Assembly (NCBI GenBank): GCA_937870685.1
Contig: CALMZX010000077.1
Coordinates: 1-64,000 of the forward strand
Direction: 5' to 3'
Length of the DNA stretch: 64,000 bases
From: an uncultured Alphaproteobacteria bacterium
Lineage (GTDB): Bacteria > Pseudomonadota > Alphaproteobacteria > Rhizobiales > Aestuariivirgaceae
Within the stretch, counting starts at the first letter, position 1. Every line of letters begins with the position of its first letter. The translations under genes and the position numbers were made by a program. This document shows positions 1 to 8,772 of the stretch, in pieces. Under the pieces are notes generated by a model. It saw only the letters and a program-made list of their open reading frames with translations. It searched no databases and was not told the origin of the DNA.

Positions 1-2
1 GG

Positions 3-71
3 ATTGCGCAGATTGCCCATGGCGCGTTTTTCCTGGCACTGCTGCTGTTGGCGGGGTTGGCGGGACACTAA
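3..71 (+). CDS. C-terminal end of an unidentified membrane protein (partial)
   Basis: The frame open from the window edge ends in TAA at 69-71 and reads IAQIAHGAFFLALLLLAGLAGH. The hydrophobic run is a plausible last transmembrane helix. Only 22 residues are visible, so neither the family nor the function can be named. A palindromic repeat and a T-rich terminator follow at once, which fits the end of a transcription unit. Confidence 0.4.
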   Translation: MAQIAHGAFFLALLLLAGLAGH

Positions 72-87
72 GGAACTGACCTCGCGG

Positions 88-180
88 CCTCCACCCACCC
101 CTGACCCCTCCCTTTTAGGGAGGGGAAATGGGGACGGACTTTCCCTTCCCTAACAGGGAAGGGCGAGGGTTGGGTGGAGG
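88..180. repeat. Intergenic palindromic repeat element
   Basis: The outer arms CCTCCACCCACCC and GGGTTGGGTGGAGG are inverted copies. Inside them is a second inverted pair, CCCTCCCTTTTAGGGAGGGG, then CCCTTCCCTAACAGGGAAGGG. This nested-hairpin design recurs around 1330, 30250, 33130 and 41000 in the window. It looks like a dispersed palindromic element lying between a gene end and its terminator. Confidence 0.7.
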
Positions 181-208
181 CGTCAGATTCGGTGTGAGAC
201 GTTTGAAG

Positions 209-239
209 GCCGGTGCAGGTGACTGCTCCGGCTTTTTTT
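209..239 (+). terminator. Rho-independent terminator
   Basis: The stem arms GCCGG and CCGGC enclose a loop of about 14 nt and are followed by seven T residues. It lies downstream of the partial gene at the window start and of the palindromic repeat. Confidence 0.6.
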
Positions 240-334
240 GTATTCTGGTTCTCGGCAAACATTTCCGGTTCATTGCTGAAACTGGCTGAACTTGACGTTG
301 GTAGCGAAACTTGGCTGCGTGCTAACTGCACCGC

Positions 335-1264
335 ATGAAAAGACTTTGCGCCCTGATTTTCTTCCCGTTTATCTTCGATGCGCCCGCGTTCGCTATTGAC
401 TGCAAAAAGGCCGCGACGGATGTCGAGAAGGCAATCTGTGCCAGTCCGGCACTGTTGGCGAAGGATGCCGATTTGAACCGGGTTTATTCGGCAGTTCTTC
501 AAAAATCGAAATCGGAAACCAAGAATTCGCTCCCGACGGCCCAAAGGATTTGGAATCAGCAGGTCTTGCAGAACTGTCGTGCGCATGAAGTGTGCATCGC
601 AGAAGCAATCGAAGCGCGCGTGGCATACCTGAATGGTGAACCGAGGCTTGGGAATGCGCGATCCCCTTTGCCAACACCACAAGTCAAGGCAGAAGTAGGC
701 ACTGCGAAAGACGCCTATGTTTCACTTGAAGTGCTGACATTCGACAACACTCAATCTGCAGGCGAGATCGCATTTAATCAATGGATCGGTGATTGGCACG
801 GTCCTGACGAAGGCGTTGACCTCACTTCTGAGAACCAATTCGAGAGCACCAAGGTGCGGCTGTTGTTTGCGAGCGATAAAATTCTTGGGGCCGTCAGGGA
901 AGAGGGCGCCTACTGGGGTGGGGCACATGGCCAATCGAGTTTTGATGCGATCTACCTCGACAGAATTACGGGCAAGAAACTTGAGTTTGAGGACGTGTTT
1001 CGGAAAGGTGCTCTCGACATTCTTTTTCCGGTATGTTTGGCCCAAGCTGACGCGCCGTTAGACTTTGAAGAAGGTGAGAGTGATAATCTTCGCTTTCTTG
1101 TTAGAGACCTTGGTTCTTGGGAGTTCAGCAAGTCTGGTGCTCGTTTGACATTTGGCCCTTATTCGATTGGAGGATACATACAACCGATATATGGATGTGA
1201 TTTCACGACGGCGCTGCTTCAGAAACTCGTACAGCCCGAGTACAGATCGATGATAGATAACTGA
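335..1264 (+). CDS. Secreted LprI-like / DUF3298-type protein
   Basis: This is a 309-residue exported protein. Residues 1-20 form a signal peptide ending in FAIDC. The next ~75 residues have the cysteine-bearing pattern of the lysozyme-inhibitor LprI N-terminal domain (DCKKAATDVEKAICAS, then WNQQVLQNC). The C-terminal half (GAYWGGAHGQSSFDAIYLD, LEFEDVF) resembles the DUF3298/RsiV C-terminal fold, which in known members binds lysozyme or senses the envelope. It is probably periplasmic. It stands alone between two repeat elements, so context gives no partner. The ATG at 335 immediately precedes the signal peptide. The molecular role is inferred from family resemblance only. Confidence 0.65.
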   Translation: MKRLCALIFFPFIFDAPAFAIDCKKAATDVEKAICASPALLAKDADLNRVYSAVLQKSKSETKNSLPTAQRIWNQQVLQNCRAHEVCIAEAIEARVAYLNGEPRLGNARSPLPTPQVKAEVGTAKDAYVSLEVLTFDNTQSAGEIAFNQWIGDWHGPDEGVDLTSENQFESTKVRLLFASDKILGAVREEGAYWGGAHGQSSFDAIYLDRITGKKLEFEDVFRKGALDILFPVCLAQADAPLDFEEGESDNLRFLVRDLGSWEFSKSGARLTFGPYSIGGYIQPIYGCDFTTALLQKLVQPEYRSMIDN

Positions 1265-1329
1265 GAACTAAGAACTAAGAAATGTAAGCTTGGGGCGGTG
1301 TTGGCAGAGCATTGTTCGGCAAAGGGACC

Positions 1330-1448
1330 CCCTCAGTCACTTCGTGACAGCTCCCCCAGCGAAGCTGAGGGAGCGTAGTTGAAAGACCTTCCTCACTGTT
1401 CCAAGGAAGTCTTCGTCAAATACCCTCCCTCAGCTCTGCTGAGGGAGG
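1330..1448. repeat. Pair of palindromic repeats (CCCTCAG/CTGAGGG type)
   Basis: The first unit is bounded by CCCTCAG (1330-1336) and CTGAGGG (1365-1371), with an inner TCACTTCGTGA hairpin. The second is a perfect 11-bp stem, CCTCCCTCAGC-TCT-GCTGAGGGAGG (1424-1448). The two units share their arm sequence and could also pair with each other. Apart from these and the terminator at 1469, I see nothing coding in the ~390 bases between 1264 and 1652. Confidence 0.7.
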
Positions 1449-1468
1449 TGGCCGACAGGCCGGAGGGG

Positions 1469-1496
1469 GCCGGGACGGGTGACGTTCCGGCTTTTT
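1469..1496 (+). terminator. Rho-independent terminator
   Basis: GCCGG...CCGGC is followed by TTTTT. It is nearly the same module as the terminator at 209-239 (shared GGTGAC...TCCGGCTTTTT) and again sits directly after a palindromic repeat, so repeat and terminator may travel as one unit. Confidence 0.55.
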
Positions 1497-1651
1497 CGTC
1501 TCGGGAACGGTATCCTTGCTTCTTACACCTTCTTGCAATCGCCCCATTTGCGCGGCGGGAAGGCCGCAATCGTGCCCCGGCTTTGTCCCATTTTGGCACG
1601 ACACAGGGATGACGGCGAAGGGACGGCTCTTGTTTGAGTCGAGGGTATGCC

Positions 1652-2380
1652 GTGAGAAAGTGTGTAAGCGGGCTGGCAGCCGGTTTTGCCATGTGTGTTG
1701 TGTGTGCAGGCGGGGTTCAGGCGGAAAGCGTGAACCGCGTGTTGAAGGATGACGGGCCGGGCATGGCGATTGTGCCTGCAAGCGCTTCTGGCGACTTTGC
1801 CTGGCAGGGGCTTTATGTGGGCGCGAGCCTTGGTGGTGGCTGGGGATCATCCACCCAGCATTATGACCGGGCTGGCGACCATGGCGTTGCCGAACTGGAA
1901 CCGGCGGGCGGACTGGCCGCCGTAAGCGCCGGGTACAACTGGCGTCTGGGCCGCAGCATTGTGGCGGGTGTGGAAGCCGATCTCGGCATCATGAATGTCA
2001 GCCAGGGTGCCACGACCGTGTTCGACGGCCATGTGTGGAGCAGCAATTTCGGGCCGCTGTTCGGCACGCTGCGCGGGCGCGCGGGCTATCTGGTGAGCGA
2101 AGACCTGCTGGCCTATGCGACGGCGGGGCTGGCACTCGCCAACATCGACGACACCTCCATCGGCAATACGCCAGGTGAGACGGCGATGGAAAACGGCATG
2201 CGGGCCGGGTTCGCCGTGGGCTTTGGTGCGGAATACGCCATGAACGAGGCGTGGACGCTGAAGGCGGAATTCCTGCACATGGATTTTGGCGAGGTCAGCG
2301 GCCAGAGCACCAATGCCGAGGACTATTCCTTCGAGAACAGCGTCAGCATCCTACGGGTGGGCGCGAACATTGCGTTCTGA
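1652..2380 (+). CDS. Outer-membrane beta-barrel protein (Omp25/RopB-like porin family)
   Basis: A 242-residue protein. The signal peptide (VRKCVSGLAAGFAMCVVCAGGVQA) is followed by a segment rich in alternating aromatic and glycine residues, typical of eight-stranded OMP_b-brl barrels: WQGLYVGASLGGGWG, LAAVSAGYNWRLGRSIVAGVEADLG, GTLRGRAGYL, AFAVGFGAEYAM-like and LKAEFLHMDFG. It ends in the hydrophobic/aromatic signature VGANIAF expected for BAM recognition. I prefer the GTG at 1652, which has GAGGG seven bases upstream, over the TTG at 1634 used in the ORF track. It probably sits in the outer membrane as a small structural porin, and no substrate can be assigned. Confidence 0.75.
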   Translation: MRKCVSGLAAGFAMCVVCAGGVQAESVNRVLKDDGPGMAIVPASASGDFAWQGLYVGASLGGGWGSSTQHYDRAGDHGVAELEPAGGLAAVSAGYNWRLGRSIVAGVEADLGIMNVSQGATTVFDGHVWSSNFGPLFGTLRGRAGYLVSEDLLAYATAGLALANIDDTSIGNTPGETAMENGMRAGFAVGFGAEYAMNEAWTLKAEFLHMDFGEVSGQSTNAEDYSFENSVSILRVGANIAF

Positions 2381-2395
2381 GCGGGAGTTGAATAT

Positions 2396-2417
2396 CTGGC
2401 CGGATCACTCCGGCCAG
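2396..2417. terminator. Perfect 9-bp hairpin between convergent genes
   Basis: CTGGCCGGA-TCAC-TCCGGCCAG is a perfect stem-loop located exactly between the convergent omp and SH3-protein genes. It includes the stop codon of the latter. There is no clear U-tract on the plus strand, so termination is inferred from position. Confidence 0.45.
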
Positions 2418-2755
2418 ACAAATTTGCCGCGCACCCAGCCCAGCTTGCCGGTGGGAGACATGGCCTGGCACCAGACATTGGGCTTGCGCATCTTCGAATA
2501 TTTCCAGTTGGCGGAACCGCCTGCATCAATGCGGAAGGACAGGTTCGTGGTGGTGTTCTTGCAGCGCCCGGTGAGGGAAATCCTATCGCCATCGTCGTAG
2601 ACAAAGACGATCCGCGAGTTCGAGGCAGGCCATTTGCGCAGGTTCAGCACGTCGTTCCTGGCGACATTGATGACCGTGCCAGCCCAGAAGGCGGAGGCGA
2701 TGGCGGGTGTGGCGATAGCTGCGACGAATGCGGCAAGCGCGACGCGTTTGATCAT
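2405..2755 (-). CDS. Small secreted SH3-like domain protein
   Basis: A 116-residue protein with an N-terminal signal peptide (ends IASAFWA). Its single domain has the bacterial SH3 pattern: AGTVINVARNDVLNLRKWPASNSR, a DGDRI turn, then WCQAMSPTGKLGWVRGKFV. Such domains usually bind peptidoglycan or proteins in the periplasm. It is monocistronic and converges with the omp gene. Function beyond the domain is unknown. Confidence 0.65.
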   Translation of the reverse strand: MIKRVALAAFVAAIATPAIASAFWAGTVINVARNDVLNLRKWPASNSRIVFVYDDGDRISLTGRCKNTTTNLSFRIDAGGSANWKYSKMRKPNVWCQAMSPTGKLGWVRGKFVWPE

Positions 2756-2845
2756 GATGACCTCCTGGAAAGGAAAAGCGGGAACTTGCCAAGAAGTTTG
2801 CCCCTGGCCGCATGAATGCAGACTGAACGGCGGGTTGTGGTTCCG

Positions 2846-3979
2846 TCAGCCGCCGTGCCACCACTTGCCCGCGACCACAACACCACGGCTGTTCAGCTTT
2901 CGGTCACCAATCAGGTGTTCGCCCACGACATCAACATAGTCGAAACGGCCTTCGTCGAGGGAGAGGATGGTCGCGTCTCCAACGGAGCCCGGCTTGAGCG
3001 AGCCCAGTTCGGGGCGTTTGAGGGCATAGGCAGCGTTGCAAGTCGAGGCGGCGATGACCTCGTTGAGGTTCATGCCGAGGCAGAGGAACTTGGAAAGCGT
3101 CGTGACCTGGTCGAAGGCGGGGCCGTTGATGCAGAGAACATGCACGTCCGAGGATATGGTGTCCGGCAGGAAGCCATTGGCGAGCATGGTGCGCGCCGTC
3201 TTGAAGGCGAAGGAGCCGCCGCCGTGGCCGACATCGAAGAAGACGCCGCGTTTGCGGGCGGCCTCCACGCAGGCCTTCACCTTGCCCTGGCCGGAATAGG
3301 GCACATTGGGGAAGGGGCGGAAGCAGTGGGTGAGGACGTCACCGGGACGGAGGCGGTTGACGACATCATCATAGGAGGGGGGCGGCTCGTCAATGTGGGC
3401 CATCAGCGGCGCACCAGTCTGGTCGGCGACCTGCAAGGCAATGTCGAGCGGGGCCGCGCCCTGATCTCCGGAGGAATAGCGCCCGACGCGCACCTTCATG
3501 CCGACAATCACGTCGCGGTTGGCCTCGACAACCTCGATCGCGGCCGCCGGGTTCATCAGGCGCATGTTCTCGCTCTCGCCGACTTCGATGCCATGGCCGA
3601 AGGCATAAATGCCGGCGTGGGAGATGTGGAGGTAGGCGAGGATGCGCGTCTGCGAGCGCTCGATCACATGCTTGCGGAAGCCAGCGAAATTGCCGGGTCC
3701 GGCGGAGCCCGTGTCGATGGCCGTGGTGACACCGCTCGATCGGGCAAAATCTTCGGCATCGATGCTGAGCGAGGTGCTGCCCCAATAGACGTGGGTGTGC
3801 ATGTCGATGAGGCCGGGCGTGACAATGTGGCCCGCCACGTTGCGGACATCCGTGTGGGGAGCACGCGGCAGCGCCTTGCCGATTTTGGCGACCTTGCCGT
3901 TGGCAAAGCCCACCTCGGTTATGGCATCAAGATTCTGAGAGGGGTCGATGACGCGGCCCCCGGTGAGGATCAAATCCAT
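2846..3979 (-). CDS. Amidohydrolase/deacetylase-family metallohydrolase
   Basis: A 377-residue cytosolic enzyme of the amidohydrolase superfamily. The metal-binding HxH is seen in PGLIDMHTHVYWG. VIVGMKVRVG carries the probable bridging (carboxylated) lysine. MAHIDEPP and VLTHCF supply the later histidines, and DTISSDVH the final aspartate. N-terminal LILTGGRVIDPSQN is the small beta-sandwich typical of the superfamily. It most resembles the dihydroorotase-like 'amidohydrolase/deacetylase' group, whose known members act on N-acyl amino acids or cyclic amides. The true substrate is unknown. It stands alone, transcribed towards the SH3 gene. Confidence 0.75.
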   Translation of the reverse strand: MDLILTGGRVIDPSQNLDAITEVGFANGKVAKIGKALPRAPHTDVRNVAGHIVTPGLIDMHTHVYWGSTSLSIDAEDFARSSGVTTAIDTGSAGPGNFAGFRKHVIERSQTRILAYLHISHAGIYAFGHGIEVGESENMRLMNPAAAIEVVEANRDVIVGMKVRVGRYSSGDQGAAPLDIALQVADQTGAPLMAHIDEPPPSYDDVVNRLRPGDVLTHCFRPFPNVPYSGQGKVKACVEAARKRGVFFDVGHGGGSFAFKTARTMLANGFLPDTISSDVHVLCINGPAFDQVTTLSKFLCLGMNLNEVIAASTCNAAYALKRPELGSLKPGSVGDATILSLDEGRFDYVDVVGEHLIGDRKLNSRGVVVAGKWWHGG

Positions 3980-4054
3980 ATTGCTGTTTCCCTGTCAGCC
4001 CACAGGCTGGCAAAGCTCAGAAGGGCCGTCAATCCCGACGGATCGCAGGGCTGG

Positions 4055-4534
4055 TCAGAGCGCGTTGCGGATGACGCTGCCGACAGGCGCGCCCTTGCTG
4101 CGGAACAGTTCGTTGATGATGCTGAACTCCTGGCCCACAACAGGGGTCTTGCGGTCCAGCATATTGATGATGCGGCCGTCTTCAAGGCCGTACTGGGCGA
4201 CGCTGGTGACCTGGTCGTTGCGGTCGAAGCGGATGGCGATGATCTCGCGGGTCTGCTCCTGCGGGTCGAGGAAGGAGCGCTGGGTGGTGACGCTGGAGAT
4301 ATAGTAGTAGCTGTCGCCCTGCAGGTTGACGCTTGCCGTGGTGGAGGGTGAGCCCATGATGGCTTCAACCTCAGACTTGGCCAGGCCTTCGCGCACCTGG
4401 TTGAGAGCGCCGGGCTTGGCATAATAGCCGCGGCGGTTGACCATGGGCTGGCAGGCCGCAAGAAGGCTTGCAGCGGCAGCCGCGCCCAGCCATATGAAGG
4501 TCCGCCGTGTGGCCTTGCCCGAAGAATTCTGCAT
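4055..4534 (-). CDS. bamE: Outer-membrane assembly lipoprotein BamE
   Basis: A 159-residue lipoprotein of the BamE/SmpA family, a component of the BAM complex that inserts beta-barrel proteins. The N-terminus has twin-arginine-like basic residues, then LGAAAAASLLAACQP, a lipobox with Cys as the acylated residue. The BamE core follows: VREGLAKSEVEAIMGSPST, YYYISS, IAIRFDRNDQVTSVAQYGLEDGR. I start at 4534 (MQNSSGK), because the 360-residue track ORF would run antisense through the chaperone gene. It is divergent from the bc1 chaperone with about 60 bases between, so the two share a promoter region. Confidence 0.85.
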   Translation of the reverse strand: MQNSSGKATRRTFIWLGAAAAASLLAACQPMVNRRGYYAKPGALNQVREGLAKSEVEAIMGSPSTTASVNLQGDSYYYISSVTTQRSFLDPQEQTREIIAIRFDRNDQVTSVAQYGLEDGRIINMLDRKTPVVGQEFSIINELFRSKGAPVGSVIRNAL

Positions 4535-4594
4535 GTCTTGTCTTGTCACAATTTCCCCGACCTCTTGCCCGAAACGACTGATCCGGACAAGCAC

Positions 4595-5113
4595 ATGTTC
4601 CTGAGCCGCATTCTCAACCGGTTGTCCCGCAGGCCTGACGCGGCGCAGGTTCTCTATGAGAGGATTGTGGCTGCGGCGCGGCAGGAGGTTTTTTATGCGC
4701 GGTGGGCCGTGCCCGACACGGTGGACGGGCGTTTTGACATGATCGCCCTGCACCTGTTTCTTGTTCTGGAGCGCCTCAAGGGAGAGGGGCCTGCGGTCGA
4801 GGATTTCCGGCAGGTTCTCACCGACACGTTTTTCAAGGACATGGACCGGTCTCTGCGGGAAATGGGTGTCGGTGACATTTCCGTGGGCAAGAAGGTGCGG
4901 AAGATGGCAGAGGCCTTCTATGGCCGGGTGCAGGCCTATGCCGAAGCGCTGTCGTCCGGCGCGGGTCTGGAAGATGCGTTGCGGCGGAACATCTTTCCGG
5001 ATGCGCCTGAGCAGGATGTCAGCGCGCTTGCAGCGTGGGTGCAGGCAGCGCGGAAAGTGCTTGCGACACAGGAAACAGGCCGCCTGATGGGTGGAGACGT
5101 GAGGTTCACATGA
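4595..5113 (+). CDS. Ubiquinol-cytochrome c chaperone (CBP3 family)
   Basis: A 172-residue protein of the Ubiq_cyt_C_chap family, which in mitochondria and alphaproteobacteria assists cytochrome b/bc1 assembly. Recognisable segments are VLYERIVAAARQEVFYARWAVPDT, DGRFDMIALHLFLVLERL and VGDISVGKKVRKMAEAFYGR. The track begins at a TTG (4538), but the ATG at 4595 gives the usual short N-terminus (MFLSRILNRLS). Its stop overlaps the start of the DUF177 gene in an ATGA, indicating translational coupling. Confidence 0.8.
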   Translation: MFLSRILNRLSRRPDAAQVLYERIVAAARQEVFYARWAVPDTVDGRFDMIALHLFLVLERLKGEGPAVEDFRQVLTDTFFKDMDRSLREMGVGDISVGKKVRKMAEAFYGRVQAYAEALSSGAGLEDALRRNIFPDAPEQDVSALAAWVQAARKVLATQETGRLMGGDVRFT

Positions 5114-5622
5114 TGCAGCCAGTGCCAGAGTTTTCACGTCCCATCGAGGTGGCGCGCGTGTCGCCGCTGGGCAGCCACGAGAAGATCAAGGCCGACGCCA
5201 AGGAGTGCACGGCACTGGCCAAGCGCCTGCTTCTGCCTGCGGTGCATGGCGTGTCCGCGGTGCTTCTGGTCAAGCCTTGGCGGGGCGGCGGCTACAAGGT
5301 CACGGGAGAGGTGATCGCCGACGTTGAACAGGAATCGGTGATCAGCCTCGAAACCTTCCGCAGCGAGGTGCGGTTTGCTGTCGAGCGCTATTTCCTCAGC
5401 CATGGCGGCGGTGAAGGGCTCGGGGAAGATGCCGACATCGACCTGATCGCAGACGGCGTGATTGACCTTGGGGAAGTCGTGACCGAGACACTGGGACTGG
5501 AACTTGATCCTTACCCGCGCAAGCCCGGTGAAACATTCGCCTCTTCCGAAGAGCCCGCGGACGAGAGGCCGGTGGCCAAGGTCTCGCCGTTTGCGGTGCT
5601 CAAGGGAAAGGACAAACCCTGA
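5110..5622 (+). CDS. DUF177 (YceD-like) protein
   Basis: A 170-residue protein of the YceD/DUF177 family. In many bacteria this gene precedes rpmF/plsX and has been linked to rRNA or ribosome maturation. The start ATG at 5110 overlaps the preceding stop (ATGATG). The conserved acidic C-terminal segment is visible (DIDLIADGVIDLGEVVTETLGLELDPYPR), but the CxxC pair of some homologues is absent. It sits 108 bases ahead of plsX, and the usual rpmF is not between them. Confidence 0.75.
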   Translation: MMQPVPEFSRPIEVARVSPLGSHEKIKADAKECTALAKRLLLPAVHGVSAVLLVKPWRGGGYKVTGEVIADVEQESVISLETFRSEVRFAVERYFLSHGGGEGLGEDADIDLIADGVIDLGEVVTETLGLELDPYPRKPGETFASSEEPADERPVAKVSPFAVLKGKDKP

Positions 5623-5730
5623 GGTGCGTGCCAAAGCCATGAAATTTGAGGGTTGTTTCGGGCGGGCAAGCCTCTATTTTGGCCCGCCAGTGCCGGGTAA
5701 GGCCTGAAATTCTGATTCGTGTGAGAGGGA

Positions 5731-6789
5731 ATGGCTGAAACGCTGACAATCGCACTGGACGCCATGGGTGGCGACCAGGGACCAGAGATGGTGATACCGG
5801 GTGCCGCGCTTGCGGCGGAACGGCATCCCGGGTTCAGTTTTCTGCTGTTCGGAGACCAGGCGAAGATCAATCCGGTGCTGGCGAAGCATCCGAAACTGCA
5901 GAAGGTTGCCACGGTGCGGCACACGGACGTGGCTGTGGCAATGGACGACAAGCCCAGCCAGGCGCTGCGCCGCGGGCGCGGCAAGAGCAGCATGTGGCAG
6001 GCCATCGACGCGGTGCGGCAGGGCGAGGCCCAAGCGGCGGTTTCCGCCGGGAACACCGGGGCGTTGATGGCGATGGCGCGGTTCATCCTGCGCACTGTCG
6101 AAGGCATTCAACGTCCGGCTATCGCCGCCGTGTGGCCGACGATGCGCGGCCAGAGCGTGGTGCTGGATGTAGGAGCGACGGTTGGCGCCGACGCGCGGCA
6201 GCTGCTGGAGTTCGCCGTGATGGGCGAGGCCATGGCGCGCTGCCTGTTCGGCGTGCAGCAGCCAACGGTTGGCCTGCTCAACATTGGCGTGGAAGAAATC
6301 AAGGGCAATGAGTCGGTGAAGGAAGCAGGCCGACTGCTGCGCGAGTTGAACCTGCCGCTGCACTATCATGGCTATGTGGAAGGTGACGACATCGGCAAGG
6401 GCACGGTGGACGTGGTGGTGACGGAAGGCTTCACCGGAAACGTGGCCCTCAAGGCGGCGGAAGGAACGGCCAAGCAAATATCGAGCTTCCTCAAAACGGC
6501 GTTGACGCGCACACTGGTTGCGAAGATCGGCGCGCTGCTGGCCTCTGGCGCGTTCCGCGCCTTCAAGGACAGGCTTGATCCGCGCAAGCACAATGGCGGG
6601 GTGTTCCTCGGCCTCAACGGCATTGTGGTGAAGAGCCATGGCGGCACGGATGCATTCGGTTTCGCCACCGCCGTGGATGTCGCCATCGACATGGTGGCAA
6701 ACGGCCTGGTGGCCAAGATTTCGGAAGACGTGGCGCAGGTGAACGCGCTGCTCACTCCTGCGGCGACAGCGGCGACAGCGGCGGAATAG
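5731..6789 (+). CDS. plsX: Phosphate acyltransferase PlsX
   Basis: This is a 352-residue peripheral membrane enzyme that converts acyl-ACP and phosphate to acyl-phosphate, the first step of phosphatidate synthesis with PlsY. Family signatures are [12 protein letters not shown] at the N-terminus, [57 protein letters not shown] and [13 protein letters not shown]. Length matches the family. The start at 5731 follows GTGTGAGAGGGA. It lies seven bases before fabH, in the conserved alphaproteobacterial lipid-initiation operon. Confidence 0.95.
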   Translation: MAETLTIALDAMGGDQGPEMVIPGAALAAERHPGFSFLLFGDQAKINPVLAKHPKLQKVATVRHTDVAVAMDDKPSQALRRGRGKSSMWQAIDAVRQGEAQAAVSAGNTGALMAMARFILRTVEGIQRPAIAAVWPTMRGQSVVLDVGATVGADARQLLEFAVMGEAMARCLFGVQQPTVGLLNIGVEEIKGNESVKEAGRLLRELNLPLHYHGYVEGDDIGKGTVDVVVTEGFTGNVALKAAEGTAKQISSFLKTALTRTLVAKIGALLASGAFRAFKDRLDPRKHNGGVFLGLNGIVVKSHGGTDAFGFATAVDVAIDMVANGLVAKISEDVAQVNALLTPAATAATAAE

Positions 6790-6796
6790 GAGAATC

Positions 6797-7759
6797 ATGG
6801 TGCGTAGCGTGATCCGTGGCGTGGGCTCGGCCCTGCCGAAACGTGTGATGACCAATGACGACTTGAGCAAGGTCGTCGACACGTCGCACGAGTGGATCGT
6901 GGAGCGCACCGGCATTCACGCGCGCCACATCGCGGGTGAGGGCGAGACCACGCGCACGCTGGCCGTGGCCGCGGCGCGCGAGGCGCTGGCGGCGGCCAAG
7001 ATGGACGCGCAGGAGATTGACCTCATTGTTCTTGCCACCTCCACGCCGGACCAGACCTTTCCGGCGACGGCGACCTCCGTTCAGGCTGATCTCGGCATCC
7101 GGCATGGCATGGCGTTTGACGTGCAGGCCGTGTGCTCCGGCTTTGTCTATGCCCTGACCACGGCAGACGCGTTGCTGAAGGCCGGACAGGCGAAGGCGGC
7201 GTTGGTGATCGGCTCCGAGACGTTTTCCCGCATTCTTGACTGGTCTGACCGGACGACCTGCGTGTTGTTCGGGGATGGGGCCGGCGCTTTTGTGCTGACG
7301 GCGGAGAAGGAGCCCGGGGAACGCGGCATTCTGGCCTGCAAGCTGCACTCCGATGGCCGCTACAACGACAAGCTCTATGTGGATGGCGGACCTTCCACCA
7401 CCAAGACGGTGGGGCACCTGCGCATGGAAGGCAAGGAAGTGTTCAAGCACGCCGTTGTGAACATCGCCTCGGTGATGCAGGAGGTCATGGATGAGGCGGG
7501 CATCACGCCAACGTCCGTCGACTGGTTTGTTCCGCACCAGGCCAACCGCCGCATTCTTGAGGGAACGGCCCGCAAGCTGGGCATTTCCGAGGAGCGGATC
7601 GTGCTGACGGTTGACCGCCACGGCAATACCTCGGCGGCGTCCATTCCGCTGGCCTTTGACGTGGCCGTGAAGGACGGGCGAATCAAATCCGGCGACCTTG
7701 TGCTGATGGAAGCCATGGGTGGCGGTTTCACCTGGGGGGCGGTCCTCGCCCGGCTTTAA
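6797..7759 (+). CDS. fabH: 3-oxoacyl-ACP synthase III (FabH)
   Basis: A 320-residue condensing enzyme that joins acetyl-CoA and malonyl-ACP to start fatty-acid synthesis. The catalytic triad is visible: Cys in [12 protein letters not shown], His in [11 protein letters not shown] and Asn in [10 protein letters not shown]. The C-terminal [19 protein letters not shown] is typical. RBS AGGAG precedes the ATG at 6797. It is co-transcribed with plsX upstream and probably partly with ihfA downstream. Confidence 0.95.
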   Translation: MVRSVIRGVGSALPKRVMTNDDLSKVVDTSHEWIVERTGIHARHIAGEGETTRTLAVAAAREALAAAKMDAQEIDLIVLATSTPDQTFPATATSVQADLGIRHGMAFDVQAVCSGFVYALTTADALLKAGQAKAALVIGSETFSRILDWSDRTTCVLFGDGAGAFVLTAEKEPGERGILACKLHSDGRYNDKLYVDGGPSTTKTVGHLRMEGKEVFKHAVVNIASVMQEVMDEAGITPTSVDWFVPHQANRRILEGTARKLGISEERIVLTVDRHGNTSAASIPLAFDVAVKDGRIKSGDLVLMEAMGGGFTWGAVLARL

Positions 7760-7808
7760 CTTCCTGTTCTAAGTCTTTGAGAAACGGCCTTCATTCGCCG
7801 GCGGGCAA

Positions 7809-7837
7809 TTGACCACGGGGGCAAAGCGCTCTAGTTT
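7809..7837 (+). promoter_or_regulatory. Candidate sigma70-type promoter for ihfA
   Basis: TTGACC (7809) and TAGTTT (7832) are separated by 17 bases in the fabH-ihfA gap. A strong GGAGGG ribosome site follows before the ATG at 7863. The -35 matches consensus at five of six positions and the -10 at only three, so this is a candidate rather than a certain promoter. Confidence 0.35.
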
Positions 7838-7862
7838 GCTGCTTCCTGAGGGAGGGAAGCGC

Positions 7863-8183
7863 ATGGGCAACAAGACTCTGACGCGCGCCGATCTGGCTGA
7901 AGTCGTGCACCGGGACATCGGCTTGTCCCGGGCGGAATCGGCCGAGATGGTGAATGATGTGCTGGAACTCGTATCCCAGGCCCTTGTGGACGGGAACTCG
8001 GTGAAGCTGTCGTCGTTTGGCACATTCCTGGTGCGTTCGAAACGCGAGCGCATGGGGCGCAACCCCAAAACGGGTGAAGAAGTGCCGATCACGCCACGCC
8101 GCGTGCTGGTGTTCCGGCCCAGCCAGGTGATGAAGAACATCATCAACGGCCATGAGCCCGGCGAAGACGACACCGACAGCTGA
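7863..8183 (+). CDS. ihfA: Integration host factor subunit alpha
   Basis: A 106-residue HU/IHF-family DNA-bending protein. Diagnostic stretches are [57 protein letters not shown] (the DNA-intercalating arm with NPKTG) and FRPSQVMK. The track starts upstream at 7809, but ATG 7863 with GAGGGAGG before it is the family start. As in other alphaproteobacteria it lies between fabH and a MerR-type regulator. Confidence 0.93.
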   Translation: MGNKTLTRADLAEVVHRDIGLSRAESAEMVNDVLELVSQALVDGNSVKLSSFGTFLVRSKRERMGRNPKTGEEVPITPRRVLVFRPSQVMKNIINGHEPGEDDTDS

Positions 8184-8203
8184 CGACGGCAAGGAAACCT
8201 ATC

Positions 8204-8716
8204 GTGGAAAAATCACCAGACGCCTTCCGCACCATCAGCGAGGTGGCGGACGAATTGAACGTTCCGCAGCATGTGCTGCGGTTCTGGGAAACGCGTTTCA
8301 CCCAGATCAAGCCCATGAAGCGGGCTGGTGGACGGCGCTACTACCGTCCGGCGGATGTTGACCTGGTGCGCGGCATCCGGGTGCTGCTCTACGGTGAAGG
8401 CTACACCATCCGTGGCGTGCAGAAGATTTTCAAGGATGATGGCGCGGCAGTTATCGTCGCCATAGGACGTGGCGAGGCGAAGGCGCGCAAGCCTGAGATC
8501 CTCGCCGAGAAGGCCCCACCGCCGGGAATGGCCAAAGCGGCGCCGCGTATCGTGAAGGGGACAGCTCCGCCGCCGGGGCGTGCGCCGCTGGCGCGGCCCA
8601 TTGGTGAAGCGCCGAAGGTGATCCACAAGCTCACGGGCGGCCAGACCGACACGCTGAAGGCCGCTCTGCGTGACCTGACCGACGCCCGCAAGCTGCTTGA
8701 TCCGACGACGCGTTGA
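8204..8716 (+). CDS. MerR-family transcriptional regulator
   Basis: A 170-residue regulator with a GTG start. The N-terminal winged helix-turn-helix is clear: [25 protein letters not shown], then [25 protein letters not shown]. The C-terminal half is low complexity (Pro/Ala-rich, [11 protein letters not shown]) and carries no ligand-binding cysteines, so this is the conserved IHF-linked MerR orthologue rather than a metal sensor. It follows ihfA by 20 bases and is probably in the same operon. Its regulon is unknown. Confidence 0.85.
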   Translation: MEKSPDAFRTISEVADELNVPQHVLRFWETRFTQIKPMKRAGGRRYYRPADVDLVRGIRVLLYGEGYTIRGVQKIFKDDGAAVIVAIGRGEAKARKPEILAEKAPPPGMAKAAPRIVKGTAPPPGRAPLARPIGEAPKVIHKLTGGQTDTLKAALRDLTDARKLLDPTTR

Positions 8717-8772
8717 TCGCGCGTCCTGAGCGCGCTTCCTGAGTGCCGGGGGAATCAGCGGGGGAGGCGTCA

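Noticed and set aside
2816-4351. 511-residue plus-strand ORF
   Set aside because: It is the antisense of the metallohydrolase and bamE genes. Its Glu/Val/Ala/Gly/Asp-rich translation is the usual shadow of a high-GC gene.
4055-5137. 360-residue version of BamE
   Set aside because: The first ~200 residues are antisense to the bc1 chaperone gene, and the lipoprotein signal starts at 4534.
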